Shown: positions 1 to 5,928 of the stretch, piece by piece
Layout of the letters: every line of letters begins with the position of its first letter
Numbering within the stretch: the stretch's first letter is position 1
NCBI GenBank assembly: GCA_000434235.1
Contig: FR891986.1
Span: 14,289-22,313 of the forward strand
Source of the DNA: Alistipes sp. CAG:268
Lineage (GTDB): Bacteria > Bacteroidota > Bacteroidia > Bacteroidales > Rikenellaceae
Direction: 5' to 3'
Length of the DNA stretch: 8,025 bases
Program-made: the position numbers and the translations under genes
Notes under the pieces: model-generated
Told to the model about the DNA's origin: nothing
The model's database searches: none
The model's input: the letters and a program-made list of their open reading frames with translations, nothing else

Positions 1-446
1 AGCAGGAACGACGCCACGGTCATCAGCTCCCAGAAGAAGAGGAACGAGTAACCACCGTCGGAGAGCACGACGCCCAGCATGGCATAGCACATGGTGACCA
101 GCGAGGTGTAGTGCAGCGAGACGTGGGCCGGGGACTTGTGCTGCAGGTGGCGGGCCAGGTAGCCTTGCGAGTAGAGCACGGCGGCCACCGAACCGATCGC
201 AATGACGAGGACGAAGAGCGCCGAGAGGCCGTCCATCGAGCCCGAGTCGCCGCCGAACGGCGTGCCGGAGATGACCCACAGCGGTCCGTAGTGGACCCCG
301 GCGAGCGTTGCCGCGGCCCGTATGCCGACGGCGAGCGTGCCGATGAGCGTCAGGCCGAGTGCGGCCCACGCTTTCATGCGCAGGGGTACGGCGAACAGCA
401 GGGCTGTCACCGCCGCCAGCGCGAGAAGTGTACCGAGAAAAAACAT
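1..446 (-). CDS. HyfB/HycC-like proton-pumping membrane subunit (3' end outside window)
   Basis: This is the N-terminal part of a membrane subunit of the NuoL/NuoM/MrpD antiporter-like family, closest by eye to hydrogenase-4 component B (HyfB) or formate hydrogenlyase subunit 3 (HycC). These subunits sit in the inner membrane and couple electron transfer in hydrogenase or complex-I-like assemblies to proton translocation. Translating the minus strand from the ATG at 446-444 gives 148 complete residues with no stop before the window edge. Hydrophobic segments lie near residues 2-20, 28-50, 73-92 and 113-128. The stretch MDGLSALFVLVIAIGSVAAV (71-90) matches the 'DSLSAFMVLVISL' region of HyfB, and FFWELMTVASF (137-147) carries the conserved helix-5 glutamate (E140) important for proton movement in this family. 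It begins 22 bp after the rsmE stop codon and probably shares its transcript. Whether the complex is a hydrogenase or an oxidoreductase cannot be told here; NuoM or MrpD homologues are the alternatives. Confidence 0.8.
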   Translation of the reverse strand, partial: MFFLGTLLALAAVTALLFAVPLRMKAWAALGLTLIGTLAVGIRAAATLAGVHYGPLWVISGTPFGGDSGSMDGLSALFVLVIAIGSVAAVLYSQGYLARHLQHKSPAHVSLHYTSLVTMCYAMLGVVLSDGGYSFLFFWELMTVASFL

Positions 447-468
447 GCTGTTATGATAGGTGTCTTTT

Positions 469-1188
469 TTATTTCGAACCGTTTACGACCGACGTCATCA
501 CCACGGCCACGAGGGCTGCGGTTTCGGTCCTCAGGCGCTGCTGCCCGAGCGTGATCTCCTCGAATCCGTGTTCGAGCGCGAAGTCCACTTCGGCGGGGGA
601 GAAGTCCCCCTCGGGGCCGATGCAGACGAGCACGGACTCTCCCGGGCGGATCGCCTCGGGCAGGTAGCGTTTGCCCGAGGGGGCGTGTGCCACCCCGCAG
701 TGGGCGATCAGCCGCCGCCCCTCGAAGGGGGCGAGCACCGCCTCGCGGAACGGGGTGAGCGGGTGAAGCACCGGGCGGTATGCCTTGAGCGACTGCTTCA
801 TGGCCGCCGTGATGATCTTCTCGCTCCGCTCGGCCTTGAAGACGCGCCGCTCGCTGTGTTCCGTTTCGAGGGGGATCACGGCGCCGATGCCCACCTCGGT
901 GGCCTTCTCGAGAAACCACTCGAAGCGGTCGGCGTTCTTGGTCGGGGCTACGGCCACCGTCAGTGCATAGGAGAGCCGCTCGAAGTCGGGGATCGTCTCG
1001 ACGACCTCCACGGTGCACCGGCGCGGGTCGTCCTCCACGATCCGGCAGCGGTAGAGCGTACCCCGCCCGTCGGCGATGTGGAGTGTTGCGCCGCGTCCCA
1101 GGCGCAGCACGCGGATGCAGTGTTTCGACTCCTCCTCGCCGAGCGTATGTAGGGGCGGTACGATCGCGGGATCGTAAAAAAGTTGCAT
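469..1188 (-). CDS. rsmE: 16S rRNA (uracil(1498)-N(3))-methyltransferase RsmE
   Basis: RsmE uses S-adenosylmethionine to methylate N3 of U1498 in 16S rRNA, in the decoding region of the assembled 30S subunit in the cytoplasm. The 239-residue product has the family's normal length. An N-terminal PUA-like RNA-binding domain covers about residues 1-70 (including EEESKHCIRVLRLGRG). The C-terminal SPOUT-type knot carries the two hallmark motifs: IGPEGDFSPAEV from residue 190 and LGQQRLRTETAA at 214-225, which build the cofactor pocket. APTKNADRFEWFLEKATEVG, near residue 100, is another family signature (usually 'K.dr.e..ieKatElG'). The ATG at 1188-1186 is the natural start because it begins the PUA domain directly. 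The third Gly of the usual GPEGG motif is Asp, which I recall as frequent in Bacteroidota. It is transcribed divergently from the peptidase genes and lies 22 bp upstream of the hyfB-like gene; that pairing has no evident functional logic. Confidence 0.96.
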   Translation of the reverse strand: MQLFYDPAIVPPLHTLGEEESKHCIRVLRLGRGATLHIADGRGTLYRCRIVEDDPRRCTVEVVETIPDFERLSYALTVAVAPTKNADRFEWFLEKATEVGIGAVIPLETEHSERRVFKAERSEKIITAAMKQSLKAYRPVLHPLTPFREAVLAPFEGRRLIAHCGVAHAPSGKRYLPEAIRPGESVLVCIGPEGDFSPAEVDFALEHGFEEITLGQQRLRTETAALVAVVMTSVVNGSK

Positions 1189-1212
1189 ACCTGCTATAAT
1201 TTACTAACTTTG
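1182..1212 (+). promoter_or_regulatory. Bacteroidota-type promoter for the M3 peptidase pair
   Basis: A TAACTTTG box at 1205-1212 matches the TAnnTTTG -7 consensus exactly. GTTG at 1182-1185 serves as the -33 element, 19 nt upstream, which is the usual spacing. The transcript would start near 1217 and carry a leader of about 70 nt before the ATG at 1286. The -33 box overlaps the first codons of rsmE on the other strand. Confidence 0.65.
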
Positions 1213-1267
1213 CAACGGCTTGAGCCGGCGCATGGAGATGCCCCGGCGTTTGCAGGCTGCAAAGTTA
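1205..1267. repeat. Perfect 10-bp inverted repeat flanking the divergent promoter region
   Basis: TAACTTTGCA at 1205-1214 recurs as its exact reverse complement, TGCAAAGTTA, at 1258-1267. Each arm contains a -7 box, one for each direction of transcription, so the symmetry may simply reflect two copies of the same promoter element rather than an operator. The 43 bp between the arms hold a GC-rich hairpin (1224-1247) and a smaller inverted repeat, TTTGCA-GGC-TGCAAA, at 1249-1263. Confidence 0.6.
1224..1247. other. GC-rich hairpin in the peptidase/rsmE leader region
   Basis: GCCGGCGCAT (1224-1233) can pair with ATGCCCCGGC (1238-1247) around a GGAG loop, leaving one internal C-C mismatch. It lies a few bases after the predicted plus-strand start site and also within the predicted minus-strand leader, so both RNAs could carry a version of it. 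No run of T follows in either direction, so an intrinsic terminator is unlikely. A role in RNA stability or translation is possible but is inference only. Confidence 0.4.
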
Positions 1268-1291
1268 TATAAAATAAGACGACTGATGAAA
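1260..1291 (-). promoter_or_regulatory. Candidate promoter for rsmE
   Basis: On the minus strand TAACTTTG (1267 down to 1260) is a perfect -7 box. TTTC (1291-1288), 20 nt upstream, is a -33 element with one mismatch from TTTG. The start site would fall near 1255, giving rsmE a leader of about 65 nt. The -33 element overlaps the start of the peptidase gene. It is less certain than the plus-strand promoter because its -33 box is imperfect. Confidence 0.5.
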
Positions 1292-3469
1292 CGTATTGCA
1301 GGATTATTGACACTTTTTCTGGCCATGACGACCGTTGCGTGCAAGTCCGACAAAAAGGTCGGCGAAAACCCCTTCTTCTCGGCATGGGAGACGCCCTACG
1401 GCGTTCCTCCCTTCGACAGGATTCTACCCGAACATTTCCTCCCGGCCATCGAGCGCGGCATGTCGCTGCACGATGCCGAGATCGACGCCATCGTGACCAA
1501 CCGCGACGAGCCGACCTTCGAGAACGTCATCCTGGCGTTCGACAACTCGGGGCAGATGCTTGCGCAGACCTCGCTGGTCTTCGGCATGCTCTGTGCCGCG
1601 CAGAACACGCCCGAGATGCAGGCCCTGCAGGAGCAGGCGATGCCCCGGCTGACGGCCCACTACGACAAGATCCTGCTCAACGACGCGCTTTTCGAGCGGG
1701 TGAAGGCGGTCTACGATAACCGGGCGACGTTCGACCTCGACGCCGAGCAGAGCCGCCTGCTGGAGAAGACCTACCGTTCGTTCGTGCGCGCCGGAGCGCT
1801 GCTCGGTGCCGACGAGAAGGCCCGGCTGGCGGAGATCAACGGCGAACTGGCCCTCGCTTCGGTGAAGTTCGGCAACAACCTGCTGGCTGAGAACTACAAC
1901 TTCACGATGGAACTCGAGCCCGAGCAGATGACCGGGCTGCCGGCCGGCGTGCAGGAGCAGGCCCGCGAGAAGGCCCGCGAACTGGGCAAGGGAAACAAGG
2001 GGGTCTTCACGCTGCAGAAGCCGAGCATGATCCCCTTCCTGACCTATTCGCCCGACCGCGAACTGCGCGAGCGGATCTACACGGCCTACCTGAACCGCTG
2101 CAACCGCGGTGACGAGTACGACAACAAACAGCTCATCAACGACTTCATCCGCCTGCGCACGGAGAAGGCCCACCTGCTGGGCTATCCCTCCTACGCCGCC
2201 TATGTCGTGGACGACGAGATGGCCGGCACGACCGAAGCGGTCTACGACCTGCTCGAGGGGGTCTGGGCTCCGGCGCTCGAGAGTGCCAAGCGTGAGCTGG
2301 GCGAGCTCGACTCGCTCTTCCGCAAGGACTTCCCCGACGGTGAGTTCGCCTCGTGGGACTGGTTCTACTACGCCGAGAAACTCCGCAAGCAGAAGTACAA
2401 CCTCGACGAGGAGATGCTGCGTCCCTACTTTGCGCTGGAGAATGTCCGCAGCGGCGTCTTCTTCCTCGCCAACCGCCTCTACGGCATCACCTTCCGGCCG
2501 ATCGTCGTGCCGGTCTACCATCCCGAGGTGACGGCTTTCGAGGTGCTCGATGCCGACGAGTCGCACCTCGGCGTGCTCTATTTCGACTTCTTCCCCCGCG
2601 AGGGCAAGGGGCAGGGCGCCTGGTGCGGCAACTACGTTGAGCAGACCTACCGCGACGGCGAGCGGGTGGCTCCCGTCGTGTCGATCGTGGCCAATTTCAC
2701 CCGTCCGACGGGCGACAACCCGGCGCTGCTGACCCTCGACGAGGTCGAGACGCTCTTCCATGAGTTCGGCCACGCGCTCCACTTCCTCTTCCACGACGTG
2801 AAGTACCGCGGCCTGTCGGAGGTCGAGGGCGATTTCGTCGAGCTGCCGTCGCAGGTCATGGAGAACTGGGCCTTCAACCCCGAGGTGCTCAAGCAGTATG
2901 CCGTACACTACCGCACGGGCGATGTGATGCCTGAGGCGCTGATGGCCAAGATCGCCCGCAGCGAACTCTTCAACCAGGGCTTCATGACCACCGAGCTGAT
3001 CGCCGCGTCGCTCTCCGACATGGACATCCACTCGATGACCGAGTATGCACCCTTCGATCCGATGGAGTTCGAACGCAAGGTGCTCAACGAGAAGCGGGGC
3101 CTCATCCCGCAGATCGAGCCGCGCTACCGCTATCCCTACTTCAGCCACATCTTCGACGGAGGCTATTCGGCCGGATACTATTTCTATACGTGGGCCGAGG
3201 TGCTCGACAAGGATGCCTTCGAGGCCTTCCGCGAGAGCGGCGACCTGTTCAACCGCCGCGTGGCCGACGATTTCCGCCGCAAGATCCTCGAGCGCGGCGG
3301 TTCGGAGGACGGGATGACCATGTACCGCGCCTTCCGCGGCAAGGATCCCGACAAGCGGGCCATGCTGCGCAGCCGCGGGCTGTGGACCGATCCCGAACCT
3401 GCCGATTCGCTGGCCGCCGGCCCGCAGCCTGCCGCGGGGGCCGCTGCCGAGGCTGTGGCGGAGAACTGA
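1286..3469 (+). CDS. dcp: M3 family metallopeptidase (Dcp-like), lipoprotein, paralogue 1
   Basis: A zinc peptidase of family M3A, related to peptidyl-dipeptidase Dcp, which removes dipeptides from the C-termini of peptides. The ATG at 1286 was chosen because it starts a lipoprotein signal peptide (MKRIAGLLTLFLAMTTVAC, lipid-modified Cys19), placing the enzyme in the envelope, unlike cytoplasmic E. coli Dcp. Starting there the protein has 727 residues (E. coli Dcp has about 680). An N-terminal helical region is followed by the catalytic core: zinc motif HEFGH at 492-496 (catalytic E493) and the third ligand in DFVELPSQ (E519). Substrate-binding residues lie in HIFDGGYSAGYYFYTW (621-636). The loop between HEFGH and E519 is two residues shorter than in Dcp and lacks its GTN..R element. 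LFNQGFMTTEL matches Dcp's LFNKGYEMSEL well. The C-terminus adds about 25 Ala/Pro-rich residues. The stop lies 41 bp before a paralogue on the same strand, so they probably form an operon. Exact specificity cannot be read from sequence. Confidence 0.93.
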   Translation: MKRIAGLLTLFLAMTTVACKSDKKVGENPFFSAWETPYGVPPFDRILPEHFLPAIERGMSLHDAEIDAIVTNRDEPTFENVILAFDNSGQMLAQTSLVFGMLCAAQNTPEMQALQEQAMPRLTAHYDKILLNDALFERVKAVYDNRATFDLDAEQSRLLEKTYRSFVRAGALLGADEKARLAEINGELALASVKFGNNLLAENYNFTMELEPEQMTGLPAGVQEQAREKARELGKGNKGVFTLQKPSMIPFLTYSPDRELRERIYTAYLNRCNRGDEYDNKQLINDFIRLRTEKAHLLGYPSYAAYVVDDEMAGTTEAVYDLLEGVWAPALESAKRELGELDSLFRKDFPDGEFASWDWFYYAEKLRKQKYNLDEEMLRPYFALENVRSGVFFLANRLYGITFRPIVVPVYHPEVTAFEVLDADESHLGVLYFDFFPREGKGQGAWCGNYVEQTYRDGERVAPVVSIVANFTRPTGDNPALLTLDEVETLFHEFGHALHFLFHDVKYRGLSEVEGDFVELPSQVMENWAFNPEVLKQYAVHYRTGDVMPEALMAKIARSELFNQGFMTTELIAASLSDMDIHSMTEYAPFDPMEFERKVLNEKRGLIPQIEPRYRYPYFSHIFDGGYSAGYYFYTWAEVLDKDAFEAFRESGDLFNRRVADDFRRKILERGGSEDGMTMYRAFRGKDPDKRAMLRSRGLWTDPEPADSLAAGPQPAAGAAAEAVAEN

Positions 3470-3510
3470 TCCCGCCGATTCGTGAAGAAACCGCAAACCC
3501 TGTACCTTAT

Positions 3511-5634
3511 ATGAAAAAAGCAATTCTTGTCATGGCTGTTTCCATCCTGGCCGCCGGTTGTGCCGACAACTCGATTCCCCGGGCCGACCTGCCCGAACTG
3601 GACCTTTCGAATCCGCTGCTGGCGGAGTGGGATACCCCTCATGCCACGCCGCCCTTCTCGCGCATTGAACTCAAGGACTACGAGCCGGCATTCGACGCGG
3701 CGATCGCCTGCTCGCGTGCCGAGGTCGAGGCGATCGTCCGCAACCCCAGGAAGCCGACCTTCATGAATACGATCGTCGCCCTGGAGCGTCAGGGCGCCCT
3801 GCTCAACCGCATTGCGGGGGTCTTCTTCAACCTGATGAGCGCCGATACGTCGGACGAGATGCAGCAGATCGCCGAGCGCGTGCAGCCCAAGCTGACCGCC
3901 CTGTCGAACGACATCTCGCTCAACCCCGAGCTCTTTGCCCGCGTGAAGGCGGTCTACGAACACCCCGGACGCAAACTCTCCACCGAAGACCGGCGCCTGC
4001 TGGAGAAGACCTACCGGAGCTTTGCTCGTAACGGTGCCGCCCTGTCGGACGAGGACAAGGAGCTCTACCGCCAGTATACCACCGAGCTGTCGGCCCTCTC
4101 GCTCGAATTCGACCGCAACTCGCTGGCCGCGACCAACGCCTTCACGCTCCATATCACCGACCCTGCGGTGGTGGCCGAACTGCCCGCCTTCGTGCGCGAG
4201 GGTATGGCCGCCGAGGCCAAGTCGCGCGGCGAGAAGGGTTGGGTCGTCACGCTGCAGTATCCGAGCTACCTGCCCTTCATGACCTATTCGTCGAACCGTG
4301 CGCTCAAGGAGAAGCTCTGGCGGGCCAACAGCTCCTGCTCGCTGGGCGGTGAGTTCGACAATACGGAGGTGGTGAAGAAGATCGTCAATACGCGGCTGAA
4401 GCTGGCCCGCCTGCTCGGTTACGACTGCTATGCCGACTATGTGCTCGAGGAGCGCATGGCCAAGGACACGCCGACGGTCCGTGCCTTCCTTGCCGAACTG
4501 CTCGATGCCTCGAAGGAGTATGCCGACGCCGACTACCGCACGATCTCGGAGTATGCCGCCTCGCAGGGCTTCAAGGGAACGCTCATGCCGTGGGACTGGT
4601 CTTACTATACCGAGAAGTACAAGCGCGAGAAGTATGCGCTCGACGCCGAGACGGTGAAGCCCTATTTCGAACTCGAGCGGGTGAAGAAGGGCGTCTTCCT
4701 GCTGGCCAACAAACTCTATGGGCTCAACTTCACGCCCAATCCCGGGATCGAGGTCTACCATCCCGACGTGACGGCCTACGACGTCACCGATGCCGGGGGC
4801 CGCTTCATGGCGGTGCTCTATCTCGACTTCTTCCCCCGTGCCTCGAAAAACTCGGGCGCGTGGATGACCGAGTTCCGCGGAACGAAGCGCGTGGACGGCG
4901 AGGAGACCCGACCGCTGGTGTCGCTGGTGATGAACTTTACGAAGCCGACCGAGACGACCCCCTCGCTGCTGACCTTCGACGAGGTGGAGACCTTCCTGCA
5001 TGAGTTCGGACACTCGCTGCACGGCATGCTGGGCGAAGGTTCCTACGAGTCGCTCACCGGCACGAACGTCTACCGCGACTTCGTCGAACTGCCGTCGCAG
5101 ATCATGGAGAACTGGGCCACGGAGAAGGAGTTCCTCGACCTGTGGGCCGCACATTACCAGACCGGGGAGAAGATTCCCTCGGAGATTGTCGATCGCATCG
5201 TCGCCGCGCAGAACTACCTGGCGGCCTATGCCAACGTGCGCCAGCTGTCGTTCGGTCTGACCGACATGGCCTGGCATACGCTCACCGAGCCCTTCGAGGG
5301 CGATGTCGAGCTTTTCGAGCGCGAGGCGATGGCCCCGACGCAGGTGCTGCCCGTCGTCGAGGGTACGGCTATGTCGCCCGCCTTCGGCCACATTTTCGCT
5401 GGAGGCTATGCCGCCGGATACTACGGATACAAGTGGGCCGAGGTGCTCGAGGCCGATGCCTTCTCGCTCTTCAAGGAGAAGGGGATCTTCAACCGCGAGG
5501 TGGCCACGTCGTTCCGCGACAACATCCTCTCGAAGGGCGGAACGGAGGATCCCATGGAGCTCTATGTCCGCTTCCGCGGCCACAAGCCCGAACCCGAGGC
5601 GTTGCTGCGCAAACTCGGGCTCGAGAAGCGGTAG
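3511..5634 (+). CDS. dcp: M3 family metallopeptidase (Dcp-like), lipoprotein, paralogue 2
   Basis: A second M3A zinc peptidase, predicted to trim dipeptides from peptides in the cell envelope. The open frame extends upstream into the previous gene, but the ATG at 3511 starts a clear lipoprotein signal (MKKAILVMAVSILAAGC, Cys17), giving 707 residues. HEFGH lies at 497-501 with catalytic E498, and the third zinc ligand is E526 in RDFVELPSQ. The spacing of 29 residues from the first His and the loop LTGTNVYRDFVE match E. coli Dcp (LSGTNTPRDFVE). HIFAGGYAAGYYGYKW (627-642) supplies the conserved His and Tyr residues of the substrate site. The region after it (NYLAAYANVRQLSFGLTDM) departs from Dcp more than paralogue 1 does, so neither copy is simply the orthologue. 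No separate promoter is evident in the 41-bp gap, so co-transcription is likely; a strong hairpin follows at 5660-5693. The pair arose by duplication, but the proteins have diverged widely along their whole length. Confidence 0.94.
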   Translation: MKKAILVMAVSILAAGCADNSIPRADLPELDLSNPLLAEWDTPHATPPFSRIELKDYEPAFDAAIACSRAEVEAIVRNPRKPTFMNTIVALERQGALLNRIAGVFFNLMSADTSDEMQQIAERVQPKLTALSNDISLNPELFARVKAVYEHPGRKLSTEDRRLLEKTYRSFARNGAALSDEDKELYRQYTTELSALSLEFDRNSLAATNAFTLHITDPAVVAELPAFVREGMAAEAKSRGEKGWVVTLQYPSYLPFMTYSSNRALKEKLWRANSSCSLGGEFDNTEVVKKIVNTRLKLARLLGYDCYADYVLEERMAKDTPTVRAFLAELLDASKEYADADYRTISEYAASQGFKGTLMPWDWSYYTEKYKREKYALDAETVKPYFELERVKKGVFLLANKLYGLNFTPNPGIEVYHPDVTAYDVTDAGGRFMAVLYLDFFPRASKNSGAWMTEFRGTKRVDGEETRPLVSLVMNFTKPTETTPSLLTFDEVETFLHEFGHSLHGMLGEGSYESLTGTNVYRDFVELPSQIMENWATEKEFLDLWAAHYQTGEKIPSEIVDRIVAAQNYLAAYANVRQLSFGLTDMAWHTLTEPFEGDVELFEREAMAPTQVLPVVEGTAMSPAFGHIFAGGYAAGYYGYKWAEVLEADAFSLFKEKGIFNREVATSFRDNILSKGGTEDPMELYVRFRGHKPEPEALLRKLGLEKR

Positions 5635-5659
5635 CGCTCCTGCCGCTCCCGGAAAACGG

Positions 5660-5693
5660 ATGCGGGCAGTCCCCTTCGGAGGACTGCCCGCAT
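5660..5693 (+). terminator. Hairpin terminator after the peptidase pair
   Basis: A perfect 13-bp stem (5660-5672 with 5681-5693) encloses the loop CCTTCGGA, which can tighten to a C(UUCG)G tetraloop after one C-A mismatch. It starts 25 bp after the stop codon. The tail is only moderately T-rich (TGTCGTTGTGT), so termination may be incomplete; the bidirectional terminator at 5746-5777 offers a second stop. Confidence 0.8.
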
Positions 5694-5702
5694 TGTCGTT
5701 GT

Positions 5703-5716
5703 GTCCGTGCACGGAC
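5703..5716. repeat. 14-bp perfect palindrome between two terminators
   Basis: GTCCGTGCACGGAC reads the same on both strands. It lies between the two terminators with no gene start nearby, so a role as operator is unlikely; it may add a short extra hairpin to read-through RNA. Confidence 0.3.
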
Positions 5717-5745
5717 GGATGTTGCCGGATGGGTCTATGCAAACG

Positions 5746-5777
5746 AAAACCCCGCCACCTTGCGGTCGCGGGGTTTT
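5746..5777. terminator. Bidirectional intrinsic terminator (tRNA-Gln and peptidase read-through)
   Basis: AAAACCCCGC (5746-5755) pairs perfectly with GCGGGGTTTT (5768-5777). Inside, after a C-C mismatch, ACC/GGT form three more pairs around a TTGC loop. Because the stem ends in A4/T4, both strands give a GC hairpin followed by U residues. On the minus strand it begins one base after the discriminator base of tRNA-Gln, so it is the natural end of that transcript. Confidence 0.85.
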
Positions 5778-5778
5778 G

Positions 5779-5849
5779 TTGAGCTACCTGGATTCGAACC
5801 AAGAATAACAGGACCAGAATCTGTTGTGTTACCATTACACCATAGCTCA
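5779..5849 (-). tRNA. tRNA-Gln (anticodon CUG)
   Basis: The minus strand folds into a complete 71-nt cloverleaf. The acceptor stem TGAGCTA/TAGCTCA has seven perfect pairs. The D arm is GTGT-AATGGTA-ACAC. The anticodon loop TTCTGGT puts CTG at positions 34-36, the variable loop is four nt (TATT), and the T arm is CTTGG-TTCGAAT-CCAGG with one G-U pair. The discriminator is A73, and CCA is not encoded, so it must be added after processing. The weak U1-A72 end pair agrees with known glutamine identity determinants. The anticodon reads CAG, the glutamine codon that dominates the GC-rich genes here. The last pair of the anticodon stem (31-39) is A-C, a mismatch. Promoter and terminator flank it closely, so it is a single-gene transcription unit. 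Confidence 0.97.
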
Positions 5850-5866
5850 ATGACGTTTTGGTGATG

Positions 5867-5897
5867 CAAAAGTAGAACTTTATTTTGCAATTGCAAA
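5867..5897 (-). promoter_or_regulatory. Promoter of tRNA-Gln
   Basis: On the minus strand TTTG (5897-5894) and TACTTTTG (5874-5867) match both Bacteroidota promoter elements exactly, with 19 nt between them. The predicted start site lies about 10 bases before the mature tRNA 5' end, so the primary transcript has a very short leader for RNase P to remove. Confidence 0.85.
5884..5897. repeat. 14-bp palindrome overlapping the tRNA-Gln -33 box
   Basis: TTTGCAATTGCAAA is a perfect palindrome, and its centre is also a direct repeat of TTGCAA. One half contains the -33 element of the tRNA promoter. It sits between the divergent tRNA-Gln and nupG transcription units, so it could be a binding site for a dimeric regulator, or the -33 element may be symmetric by chance in A/T-rich DNA. 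Confidence 0.35.
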
Positions 5898-5920
5898 GAA
5901 AAATCAGAAAAAAATTTCGT

Positions 5921-5928
5921 AATTTTGT
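5921..5928 (+). promoter_or_regulatory. Candidate -7 element for the nucleoside transporter gene
   Basis: TAATTTTG matches TAnnTTTG and would start transcription near 5934, about 54 nt upstream of the ATG at 5988. No TTTG or TTG lies 19-20 nt upstream (the sequence there is AGAAA), so the promoter is either weak or activator-dependent. The leader is A-rich just before the start codon, as is usual in this phylum, with no Shine-Dalgarno site. Confidence 0.5.

Noticed and set aside
111..554. Plus-strand frame opposite the hyfB-like gene and the end of rsmE
   Set aside because: The minus strand carries convincing membrane and RsmE sequences over the same bases; the plus frame is an Arg/Gly-rich shadow.
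1195..1200. Perfect TATAAT (sigma70 -10 consensus)
   Set aside because: No -35 hexamer lies at 16-18 bp, and Bacteroidota promoters use the TTTG/TAnnTTTG pattern, which fits well at 1182-1212. It looks like chance in A/T-rich DNA.
1220..1285. Upstream in-frame starts for peptidase 1 (TTG at 1220, ATG at 1232 and 1238)
   Set aside because: They would put 16-22 basic residues before an otherwise well-formed lipoprotein signal peptide, and 1220 lies almost at the predicted transcription start. The ATG at 1286 fits better.
3190..3510. Extended N-terminus for peptidase 2 reaching back into paralogue 1
   Set aside because: The extra 107 residues overlap the end of the first peptidase out of frame and have no family resemblance; the lipoprotein signal begins at 3511.
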